Assembly: GCA_026392115.1 (NCBI GenBank)
Contig: JAPLCQ010000045.1
Location: 1 to 34,840 of the forward strand
From: Armatimonadota bacterium
GTDB taxonomy: Bacteria; Armatimonadota; Chthonomonadetes; Chthonomonadales; CAJBBX01
Direction of reading: 5' to 3'
Length of the DNA: 34,840 bases
Position numbers and translations under genes: made by a program. Below are positions 16,084 to 22,900 of the stretch, piece after piece; the stretch's first letter is position 1; each line of letters starts with the position of its first letter. The notes under the pieces are model-generated. The model saw only the letters and a list, made by a program, of their open reading frames with translations. It had not been told where the DNA came from and made no database searches.

Positions 16084-17487
16084 ATGGATGCCAGTGAGCG
16101 TGAGCGCGCGTCGTTCGAGCTGTCTGCCTTTGGTGCGAGCGAGGTCCGTGTCGACGGCGAACCTGTCGTCTTCCTTCCTAGGAAGGCGAAGTGGTTGCTG
16201 ATGCTTCTCGCCCTCGCCAGCGCAGAGGACCGGTCGCTCTCACGCAAGGAGCTGTCCAGCGCGCTCTGGCCGTGGGGCGACGGCAGCGAATACAACGTGT
16301 ACCGGCTCATGCCGAAGCTCCGCGGCGCTCTGAAGACGGAAGCCTCGCGGATCGTAGAGCCGGTGCCGCACGTTCTTCGCCTCGACCTGCGCGACGCCGA
16401 CGTGGACCTGCTGCGCTATCGTTCCGCTCTAGCCTCGGCCGTTCAACAGGCGGACCCGGCCCCGATCGAGGCGGTCCCTGAACTCCGGCCAAGCCGTCTG
16501 ATGCTGGACTTCCCGGAAGGCGAGGCCACCATGGAGCGCGAGCGGGCGAAACTGCGTGTCGAGTTCATCGATGCCCTTGACGCGATCGCCGACCGCGCCA
16601 TCCCGGAGGGCGACCTCGACGGCGCGGCTCGGTCCATCGCTCTCGCGATCGCGGAGACTCAGCAGCCGGATGAGGCTCGCACGCGGCGCCTGATCGAGAC
16701 ACTGGCCCAGCTTTCCCGACACGAGGAAGCACGGGCGGCTCTCGAAGCCTATCAGCGGAGAGGTGGTTACCCGTCGGAGCAGCTTGTCAAGCTGGTGCGG
16801 TCCGCGGATGCGGTCCGCGAAGCCGGTCCGCGCGGGGGCTATGGGCAAGTAGCGGCGCCGCCTGTCCGCAGCGAGCATTCGCAGGAGGTCCGGCGCGAGC
16901 TCGCCGCGCTGGTACACAACGAGGGTACTGCCGCGAAGCTGCGCCGGTACCTGAGAGACAAGCCGCACCTGCTGGTCGGGTCTCACCACGTGTTGGCCGA
17001 CACTGTAATGTGCGACGTCCGTCTGAGTCCCGGCGTACAGACCGACTTTGCCTACCTTGAGCCGCAGTCAGGACTCGGCTGCCTCCACATGATCTCCTTC
17101 GCAGACCCGAGCGCGCGCATCTTCAGAGAGCGAGGCGAGTTCACGGCACAGTTCTATCGCGCTTGCGAGGTGCTCGATGCCTGCGCCTACTGGATCGGAC
17201 GCAACCAGGTGCTGCTCCCGGCCGTCTTCGGGCCGCGCCTTGACGAAGTGCCGGGCACGAGCTTGGCGCCCGGCTTCTACCTACCCAGGTGCCGGCTGAT
17301 CATCGGTCGCCGATCCGAACTCGACAGCGCTCGCTGCCGCGACAAGCTGCATGCCAGAAGGGGCGCTGGCGATAGCGGCATCGTGATCCGCACCTACGAC
17401 GGCTTTCTAGAGGAGGCGGAGCCGACGATCCGGACAAACCCGCGAAACGAGCTTGGGATCAAATGCAGAAACTACGACGGCGACTGA
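16084..17487 (+). CDS. SARP-like winged helix + BTAD + degenerate Shedu (DUF4263) domain
   Basis: 467 residues with three parts. (1) Residues 10-100: a winged-helix domain of the SARP/OmpR type, with FELSAFGASEVRVDGEPV, then LPRKAKWLLMLLALASAEDR and LSRKELSSALWPWGD. (2) Residues 105-240: a helical BTAD/TPR region with MERERAKLRVEFIDALDAIA and RLIETLAQLSRHEEARAALE. (3) Residues 268-455: a domain resembling DUF4263 of the Shedu anti-phage nuclease. It shows LRRYLRDKPHLLVGSHHVLA, TDFAYLEP with Asp321, ISFADPSARIF, LIIGRRSEL and IRTYDGFLEEA. The family's E-x-E/K before P-S-A-R-x-F is replaced by Ser338 and Ala340, so the PD-(D/E)XK site looks dead. A DNA-binding sensor or regulator derived from a defence effector is the best guess. 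It overlaps the end of the RepO-like gene by 16 bases, tail to tail. Confidence 0.7.
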   Translation: MDASERERASFELSAFGASEVRVDGEPVVFLPRKAKWLLMLLALASAEDRSLSRKELSSALWPWGDGSEYNVYRLMPKLRGALKTEASRIVEPVPHVLRLDLRDADVDLLRYRSALASAVQQADPAPIEAVPELRPSRLMLDFPEGEATMERERAKLRVEFIDALDAIADRAIPEGDLDGAARSIALAIAETQQPDEARTRRLIETLAQLSRHEEARAALEAYQRRGGYPSEQLVKLVRSADAVREAGPRGGYGQVAAPPVRSEHSQEVRRELAALVHNEGTAAKLRRYLRDKPHLLVGSHHVLADTVMCDVRLSPGVQTDFAYLEPQSGLGCLHMISFADPSARIFRERGEFTAQFYRACEVLDACAYWIGRNQVLLPAVFGPRLDEVPGTSLAPGFYLPRCRLIIGRRSELDSARCRDKLHARRGAGDSGIVIRTYDGFLEEAEPTIRTNPRNELGIKCRNYDGD

Positions 17488-18527
17488 GAACCCAGGAACT
17501 CCGCGAGGAGCTCTAGACGGGTTTCCTCGGCGTCGAAGCACTCTACGACGCGCCTTCTGACCTCTGGCGCCCCCGCCAGTATCGGTCTACCGACTGCCTC
17601 CTGCCTCTTCTGGTCCACGTAGGACAGGAAACCCAGATAGCGGGCCGGTTGCTCGTGCTGCATCGTCTCAAGCGTCTGCCGCATCTGCTCGCGCAGCGCG
17701 CTCCTTCGCGCGACGGCCTCAGCCTGGCTGGCTCGGCCTTTGGCGTCATCTGCCTTCGCCTGCAGCACTCGGTTGTACCCGTTCGGCGGTGCGAACGCGT
17801 CTTCGATAGCTCGACGCAGAAAGGCTCCCTTGTCCCGCTTGAACGGGAAGCTGGTCTTGACTCGGTACGCGAGGAATGCGAGTTGTCGCTCGCATTCGAG
17901 TGGCTTCGATCGCGCCAACCGAACGGCGTCCGCGCCGTTCAGACCAGCAGCGACCAACTTCTCCACAAGCTCAGCAGCCGGAGCCGTACTCTTACCCTCG
18001 CCACTTGCTGCTGTCTCTTGGATGTGCTCTGTCTCTTGTAGGGCCGGATTTCGGCCCACCAAATCAACCGTCGTTTGGCCCACGTGTGTCAGTACTCGGC
18101 CCACCCCACCGTTCGCTTTCTGCTGTACCTGGGCCGGAACGCGGCCCACCTGATCCGTATCTCTCCTCGGCCACGCCGTCGAGGTCCATTCCAGGTTCAG
18201 CCGATACGTGCTTTCCGCGCATTCCCTCGTGAACTCATTCGTGTTGGACTCCTTGAGCAGCATCCCGCGCTTCACCAAGCTAGAGCACGCCGCCTTGACG
18301 GTCGAACGCGACAGACCGGTCCCGGTATCGAGGACCGTTCCATCTCGTCGCCGGATGCCGCCTGCCAATTGGCTGAGGCTGATCCGGTCGGATGCCTTCC
18401 CGAACCCGTATGTCCGACGGGCGACGTACAAGACCACCTTCACTTCGGCGCCGGTCAGCAATGCGAGCCAGAAGTCCAGAATGACGTCTGGTACCGGTGT
18501 GCTGTTCGGGATGAGTGCTCTGGTCAC
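17472..18527 (-). CDS. RepO-like replication initiator
   Basis: 351 residues from GTG 18527, which overlaps the upstream stop (GTGA). The N-terminal domain is the phage replication protein O type winged helix: NSTPVPDVILDFWLALLTGA, EVKVVLYVARRTYGFGKASD and RISLSQLAGG, then GLSRSTVKAACSSLVKRGML. The middle is low complexity and Gln/Gly-rich. The C-terminal part contains KLVAAGLNGADAVRLARSKP and RQLAFLAYRVKTSFPFKRDK, helical segments often found in plasmid and phage initiators. It probably binds the element's origin and recruits the host helicase. It is the last gene of the coupled ExeA-like / RHH / RepO set. Confidence 0.8.
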   Translation of the reverse strand: MTRALIPNSTPVPDVILDFWLALLTGAEVKVVLYVARRTYGFGKASDRISLSQLAGGIRRRDGTVLDTGTGLSRSTVKAACSSLVKRGMLLKESNTNEFTRECAESTYRLNLEWTSTAWPRRDTDQVGRVPAQVQQKANGGVGRVLTHVGQTTVDLVGRNPALQETEHIQETAASGEGKSTAPAAELVEKLVAAGLNGADAVRLARSKPLECERQLAFLAYRVKTSFPFKRDKGAFLRRAIEDAFAPPNGYNRVLQAKADDAKGRASQAEAVARRSALREQMRQTLETMQHEQPARYLGFLSYVDQKRQEAVGRPILAGAPEVRRRVVECFDAEETRLELLAEFLGSQSPS

Positions 18528-19078
18528 TCGTCGGACCTCCCGACCTTCGATAGGTGGACCCGAAGAGCGTGGGCGATCACGGACTGCTTTGTCGTCCCCT
18601 CAAGCCGGGCGGCTAGGTCCAGGCGCTCCCATATGGAGGTCGGTATCCTGATCGTCGAGCACGTCGTTGGTCCCCGGTCCAGGTCGGCACTGTACGGTTG
18701 CCGAAGCGCATCGCGCATCGCCCGACGCACGGGGTCGGCACCACTTCCGGCTGTGCGTCGTCCCGCGACTGCGTGGCGACGCTCGGGCGCTTGAGCGCTC
18801 GGTGGCCCGTCTGTGTCGTCGCTGCACGGTCGCCGCGCGGCCTCGCGCTCCTCGTGGCACGGGTCCGCGCGGCGCCGCTCAGACACCGCAATGCTCCCAT
18901 GTTCCGCCGTGTCGGCGCGGGCGCGTTCCTGCGTTGCTAGGTTGCTGCCGGTGCTTGGCGACGGGCTCGCGCGTTCTGAGGACTGGTGGGGGACTGGTTC
19001 ACGATCCAGTTCGTGCAGCTCGCGCATGCGAGCGATGGGGTCTGTTGCCAAGGTTAGGCTCTGCCTGCGCTGTGTCAT
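18524..19078 (-). CDS. Ribbon-helix-helix DNA-binding protein
   Basis: 184 residues. The first 130 are disordered, rich in Arg, Glu, Ser and Pro. Residues 141-178 form a classic RHH unit: STIRIPTSIWERLDLAARLE is the strand and first helix, GTTKQSVIAHALRVHLSK the second. Its ATG overlaps the stop of the ExeA-like ATPase gene (ATGA) and its stop overlaps the RepO-like start, so the three are translated as one block. A long disordered tail plus RHH fits a centromere-binding or copy-control protein that works with the ATPase next to it. That role is inference from position. Confidence 0.65.
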   Translation of the reverse strand: MTQRRQSLTLATDPIARMRELHELDREPVPHQSSERASPSPSTGSNLATQERARADTAEHGSIAVSERRRADPCHEEREAARRPCSDDTDGPPSAQAPERRHAVAGRRTAGSGADPVRRAMRDALRQPYSADLDRGPTTCSTIRIPTSIWERLDLAARLEGTTKQSVIAHALRVHLSKVGRSDE

Positions 19079-19941
19079 AGTCCTCCGTTCTGATCTTGTG
19101 GTTCCGATTCGCCGGGCCTCGCCCAGCTCTTCACCGCGTACTCGTCGAGGGTCTGTCTGAGCAGGGCCTCTGTGACCGTGCCGAAGCCGGCGGAGTAGGC
19201 GCTGATCATGGCCGCATTGCAGAGCACGCAGACATCTCGCGGGACGCCGCGAGTGGCGTTGTAGATCATCTTGTGCGTCGGCTTATCGAACGTCGCGTCG
19301 AAGTCGCCGCCGGCTATGCCCATCCGGTGGCGCAGCATCTCCAGGGTCTCTTGCCACGTGAGTGGATCCAGCGTCGCCATGCCGGCGATCCGCGACCGCA
19401 GTGCTGCGTGCTGTGCCAGCCTGCGCTCGAAGTTCGGCTGCGCGAGGAGGATGATCTGGATGAGCTTCTGGGTTGGCGTCTGCTCGTTGGTCATCGCCTG
19501 GATGGTGTGGAGGTTGTACGAGTGGATCGTCTGGGCCTCGTCGATCACGAGCACTACAGTACGGCCCGCTCTGTACTCGTCCACCAGGAACGCCCTCAGG
19601 GCCGCCTTCAGGTCGAGCAGATTCCGGCGCGGGGGTAGCCCGAACGAAGCCAGCACGTTGCGGAGGAATGCAGCAGGCGTCCGGGGCGAGGCATCGATGA
19701 CCTGGCCGACGACGTATCTGTCTGGTTCCTGTCGCCACGCGTTCGCAGCTAGCTGGGACACCGTGGTCTTGCCGGTACCCACGCCGCCCATCAGAAGGAA
19801 TAGGCCCTGCCGTTCGTCGGCGTAGTACGCGATCTGCAGAAGCGCCTTCTCGTGCTCCCGGCTGGCGTACGCGAAGCTCGGATCCGGAGTGGTCGAGAAA
19901 GGCGGGCGTTGTAGTTTGAAGTGTTCAAGGTATGTGATCAT
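19075..19941 (-). CDS. ExeA/TniB-like AAA ATPase
   Basis: 288 residues from ATG 19941, with AGGAGA five to six bases upstream. The opening YLEHFKLQRPPFSTTPDPSF with FAYASREHEKALLQIAYY is the ExeA/GspA signature. Walker A is GGVGTGKTT (52-60), and Walker B VVLVIDEAQ (129-137) is followed by TNEQTPTQKLIQIILLAQPN with the sensor-1 Asn region. RSRIAGMATLDPLTWQETLE and the late GVPRDVCVLCNAAM complete the AAA fold. Such soluble ExeA proteins without the peptidoglycan-binding tail are common in transposons and integrative elements, where they support transposition, replication or partition. Here, leading the RHH/RepO block, replication or partition is more likely than secretion. Confidence 0.85.
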   Translation of the reverse strand: MITYLEHFKLQRPPFSTTPDPSFAYASREHEKALLQIAYYADERQGLFLLMGGVGTGKTTVSQLAANAWRQEPDRYVVGQVIDASPRTPAAFLRNVLASFGLPPRRNLLDLKAALRAFLVDEYRAGRTVVLVIDEAQTIHSYNLHTIQAMTNEQTPTQKLIQIILLAQPNFERRLAQHAALRSRIAGMATLDPLTWQETLEMLRHRMGIAGGDFDATFDKPTHKMIYNATRGVPRDVCVLCNAAMISAYSAGFGTVTEALLRQTLDEYAVKSWARPGESEPQDQNGGL

Positions 19942-19977
19942 AGGCTCTCCTGTGGGTTAGTCCTGCATACAGGTTGC

Positions 19978-20006
19978 AGTATCTGATCCCATCGTGCTGC
20001 CGTCAA
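19978..20006 (-). promoter_or_regulatory. Sigma-70-like promoter for the ExeA-RHH-RepO operon
   Basis: On the minus strand TTGACG (20006-20001) is followed after 17 bases by GATACT (19983-19978). The start of the ExeA-like gene lies 37 bases beyond. The -35 matches the consensus in five of six positions and the -10 in four. Confidence 0.5.
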
Positions 20007-20059
20007 GCCGGAATCGACAGGGATCTGCAAGTTCGTGAGGTCGGTCGTACCTTTGGCAG

Positions 20060-20087
20060 TTGACTAGCGGGGCGGAACTGATATGCT
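20060..20087 (+). promoter_or_regulatory. Sigma-70-like promoter for the small-protein operon
   Basis: TTGACT (20060-20065), a 16-base spacer and TATGCT (20082-20087) precede the ATG at 20106. The ribosome binding site GGAG (20097-20100) lies between. It is divergent from the leftward promoter about 55 bases away, so both could share an operator. Confidence 0.55.
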
Positions 20088-20105
20088 GGCAGCTCTGGAG
20101 ATACG

Positions 20106-20405
20106 ATGCTTGAACAGGAACGCACTAGACCGGTCCGGGTGGAGCTAGGGGCTCTTGTGGCCACGCCAGGCGCTATCGACGCGCTGACCAAGGCGGGTGT
20201 CACGCCCATCGAACTGATCGCACGCCATCAGCGAGGCGATTGGGGGGAGCTGTGCTCGGAGGACAGAGCCGAGAACGACCTATCGCTGCGCGATGGGTTT
20301 CGGCTTCTCTCCGCCTACGCGCTGCCGCGGACGGGCGCCAGGATATGGGTCATCACAGAAGCCGATCGCTCGGTGACGACACTGCTTCTTCCAGATGAGT
20401 ACTGA
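20106..20405 (+). CDS. Small conserved mobile-element protein, copy 1
   Basis: 99 residues from ATG 20106. The core LGALVATPGAIDALTKAG, then ELIARHQRGDWGELCSED, LRDGFRLLSAYALPRTGARI and WVITEADRSVTTLLLPDEY, is a family I know from plasmids and integrative elements in many phyla. It is often mis-annotated as a plasmid-related or restriction-associated protein. Its function is unknown. It is soluble and compact, with conserved Trp, Asp and Glu residues in the GDWGE and ITEADRS motifs. A paralogue lies near the right side of the element at 33665-33955. It heads a plus-strand set with its own promoter. Confidence 0.8.
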   Translation: MLEQERTRPVRVELGALVATPGAIDALTKAGVTPIELIARHQRGDWGELCSEDRAENDLSLRDGFRLLSAYALPRTGARIWVITEADRSVTTLLLPDEY

Positions 20406-20471
20406 GGAGGTGGCGTGAGGTTCGCCCGCAACCGGTGGCGTTGGCTGCAGACAATCCAGAACAGGAGGAAT

Positions 20472-20816
20472 ATGACCAATCACAAGACGAGAGGACAGCG
20501 CAACGAAGACGACTCACAGTTGCCCGACCTTGACGCAGTCGGCGACGAGGGCAACGACAGCACTACACGGGCCAACCCGCCCGTGCATGAGCTCAGGCTC
20601 GGCCGGTGCGTGGCGACGATTTGGGCACGCGAGACAGACACTGGCCGGCGGTACAACGTGACCGTGTGTAGGCTCTACCGCGACGGGCAACGATGGGAGC
20701 GATCGAACAGCTTCGGTCGCGATGATCTGCCGCTGGTGCGGAAGGCACTCGACCGAGCACATGACTGGATCTTGGCCCAGAGCAAGGCACCGCCCCCACC
20801 AGACGAAGCGGCCTGA
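20472..20816 (+). CDS. Small conserved mobile-element protein (RLGR...FGRDDLP type)
   Basis: 114 residues from ATG 20472, which follows AGGAGG closely. A GTG at 20415 with GAGGAGGT just before it, next to the upstream stop, is an alternative and adds 19 residues. The first 40 residues are hydrophilic. The conserved part is VHELRLGRCVATIWARETDT, then RRYNVTVCRLYRDGQRWERS, FGRDDLPLVRKALDRAHDWI. This pattern recurs in plasmids and islands of Planctomycetota, Cyanobacteria and others, next to replication and anti-restriction genes. The strand-rich core suggests a nucleic-acid or inhibitor role, which is unproven. Confidence 0.75.
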   Translation: MTNHKTRGQRNEDDSQLPDLDAVGDEGNDSTTRANPPVHELRLGRCVATIWARETDTGRRYNVTVCRLYRDGQRWERSNSFGRDDLPLVRKALDRAHDWILAQSKAPPPPDEAA

Positions 20817-20839
20817 TCCGCCCTAAGGTGAGGTCGTAC

Positions 20840-21748
20840 CTACCGCAATTGCGCTCGCCGTCGGGCGAGGGCATCGGCTGCATGCTGAGCCGTCAGATTC
20901 GCATATCGCGGACCGTTCTCCTTCGCCTTTGCACTTTCGTCCATCAGCCGATCCACGGTCTCCGCCATACTCCAGCCCCAGTCCAGCGCGATCAAACAGA
21001 ACGTGAAGTCCGCCCTGCTGCTATCGATCGCACTCCCCTCGTGGTTCATCGGCGCACCGGCCAGGCACCGCTCGTAACTGGGCCATCGCCTCGTCCTCAC
21101 GTGCCGAGGCGTATCCCCCGAAACGCGTTCACGCTCTGCAGCCTGGGCACGGACAAGTCCCGCCTCGATCAGTGCTGCTTCATCCACCAACAGCCCTGCC
21201 GTCACGTGGCATATGGCTACTATCGGAAACGTCGGCGCGTACTTCGCCTTGAAGTTGTTGCTTCCGGCAACCCGCGTGGCGCCGGAGGCCGATGGGTCAG
21301 CGCCAACGCTCGCCCTCACCCGGCGACCGCTGTCGGGCTCGCGAATCTCAGAGAGAGCAATCCATGCCTGGTAGTTGCCGGGGCTCGTTTGCAGGCTCAG
21401 GAACGAGACCGGCTCGACCCTTGCGCGTGCATCATCGTGGAGATCGTCGAGCTGGAGAAACACGGGCGGGGGCTTTGGCCTGACGATGACGTTCCACCGC
21501 TGTGCGTCAGCACGGGCGAGCACATCCGGCACGAGGCTGGCAAGCTCCTGGAGCGGCACAGCTCGGCGGAAGCTCACTTTCTCACCCTCGCACGAGGTGA
21601 GAGTCAGGTCGAATGTCGCGGCTCCGACGCTGGCGAAGGCGTCGAGCATATCCAGTGCCGCTAGGGTGGTGTGGTTGCGGCTCTGATGGCTCAACTGGCC
21701 CCCCCGTGCTTCTGAGTGGTGGTTTAGGTTCAGAACGCTCAGGATCAT
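20840..21748 (-). CDS. RepB-like DNA primase
   Basis: 302 residues. The start at ATG 21748 has no clear ribosome binding site and a later start is possible. The primase core runs from LDMLDAFASVGAATFDLTLT through VSFRRAVPLQELASLVPDVL, WNVIVRPKPPPVFLQLDDL and PVSFLSLQTSPGNYQAWIAL. This is the RepB/archaeo-eukaryotic-like primase fold (PF16793), with the paired acidic residues in QLDDL as metal ligands. The C-terminal helical part contains SSRADFTFCLIALDWGWSMA, a typical accessory region. It would prime replication of the excised circular element and goes with the RepO-like and ExeA-like genes. Confidence 0.85.
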   Translation of the reverse strand: MILSVLNLNHHSEARGGQLSHQSRNHTTLAALDMLDAFASVGAATFDLTLTSCEGEKVSFRRAVPLQELASLVPDVLARADAQRWNVIVRPKPPPVFLQLDDLHDDARARVEPVSFLSLQTSPGNYQAWIALSEIREPDSGRRVRASVGADPSASGATRVAGSNNFKAKYAPTFPIVAICHVTAGLLVDEAALIEAGLVRAQAAERERVSGDTPRHVRTRRWPSYERCLAGAPMNHEGSAIDSSRADFTFCLIALDWGWSMAETVDRLMDESAKAKENGPRYANLTAQHAADALARRRAQLR

Positions 21749-21825
21749 ACGATAGCATGACGCGGAAGTACAGTGCGGGACGCAGAGCTGCTGTGTCCAG
21801 CAGAGGCGCTGCTGGCCGCGATGGC

Positions 21826-21854
21826 TTGACTCGCTGCGGCCAAGGGCTTAGAAT
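21826..21854 (+). promoter_or_regulatory. Sigma-70-like promoter giving a leaderless transcript
   Basis: TTGACT (21826-21831), exactly 17 bases, then TAGAAT (21849-21854). The usual start point, seven bases after the -10 box, falls on the A of the ATG at 21861, and there is no ribosome binding site. The mRNA of the DUF2958 gene would start with its AUG. Confidence 0.6.
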
Positions 21855-21860
21855 CGCTGC

Positions 21861-22478
21861 ATGGACCCGTCTATAGGCGAATCCCCACCAGCGGCGCCGC
21901 TTCCGATCGGCACACGGTTCTTGTATCGGTTCTCGGCGCGAAGGACCGACGCCCGCACCGACATACAGCACTTCCACGCAGTGATTACACAGACAGATGG
22001 CCCGTATCGCCAGTGGAAGCGCATCGATACTTTGTACGAGGAGAACGTTCTTCGGCGGTGCGAAACCGGTGGGTTTACGCTCGCGGCTAGTCTCGACGAG
22101 CTCCTCCGCGGCGGCTACGAGTTCGACGAGGCCGATCTCATCCGCCTGAGGATGCCTGAGACGACCCGACAGTCCCCGGAGCTCCTAGCCAAGGAACTGG
22201 CGGATGTCTTGCCGCCGCTCTACTCACAGGAGCATGTGGATGACCCCGTTGTGCAGGCCCGGTTCTTTACACCGGACTCATGCTGGTCGTGGTATCCGTA
22301 CGAGTATGACCCGACGGAGCGTCTGTTCTTCGGGTGGGTCTGCGGGATCGAACGGGAGTATGGGTTCTTCTCGCTCCGCGATCTTGAACTAGGAGGCGGA
22401 CCGTCGGGCGTTCGAGTCGAGCTCGATGTGAACTTCCAACCGACGCGGCTGTCCGTCATCAGGAAGGCTGTACGATGA
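21861..22478 (+). CDS. DUF2958-domain protein
   Basis: 205 residues. The C-terminal half is DUF2958: VLPPLYSQEHVDDPVVQARF, FTPDSCWSWYPYEYDPTERL, FFGWVCGIEREYGFFSLRDL and the ending VELDVNFQPTRLSVI. The N-terminal 100 residues are a separate strand-rich part with LYRFSARRTDARTDIQHFHA and RRCETGGFTLAASLDELLRGG. DUF2958 proteins are spread on plasmids and integrative elements, often near ArdC/RepB-type genes, and have no established activity. The start is fixed by a promoter whose transcript would be leaderless. The stop overlaps the next start (ATGA). Confidence 0.8.
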   Translation: MDPSIGESPPAAPLPIGTRFLYRFSARRTDARTDIQHFHAVITQTDGPYRQWKRIDTLYEENVLRRCETGGFTLAASLDELLRGGYEFDEADLIRLRMPETTRQSPELLAKELADVLPPLYSQEHVDDPVVQARFFTPDSCWSWYPYEYDPTERLFFGWVCGIEREYGFFSLRDLELGGGPSGVRVELDVNFQPTRLSVIRKAVR

Positions 22479-22837
22479 TTCAGGAGCCCGCACTCGCCGT
22501 ACCGCCGGAATCTCCGCAACGCGCCAGCAGCGTGTTCTCAGGGGCGTGGTGTGACTATTCGCCTGGTCGCCGATTCCGCGTCGCCCGGGATGGTGCTTAT
22601 GTCTGGGGCCTGCGCCCCGTAGCGCCATGGATCAGGGAAGGGGTCCGCGTGGACCTACAGATCGGGACCATCATCACATGCTTGGGCCGCCACAACACCC
22701 GGGGCGATGGTGTACCCGCTGTCACGTGGGGCGATGCCGACGGCCACGCCTTCTGCGAGGACCCGGTGTTCTCGCCGAGTATAACGGACTCCATGTGGGA
22801 TGAAAGGCCGGATCCTTCGTTCCTGGATCCCATCTAG
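22475..22837 (+). CDS. Hypothetical protein coupled to DUF2958 gene
   Basis: 120 residues; ATG 22475 overlaps the DUF2958 stop, supporting translation as a pair. The sequence starts MIQEPALAVPPESPQRASSV and has strand-rich segments such as SGAWCDYSPGRRFRVARDGA and GVRVDLQIGTIITCLGRHN. No signal peptide, membrane helix or known motif was found. The role is unknown. Confidence 0.55.
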   Translation: MIQEPALAVPPESPQRASSVFSGAWCDYSPGRRFRVARDGAYVWGLRPVAPWIREGVRVDLQIGTIITCLGRHNTRGDGVPAVTWGDADGHAFCEDPVFSPSITDSMWDERPDPSFLDPI

Positions 22838-22900
22838 CCACCAAGGCGCCGACGACGGCCCAGGGCAGCCATGTGGAGTTCGCACTGAGAGCGATGGTCG

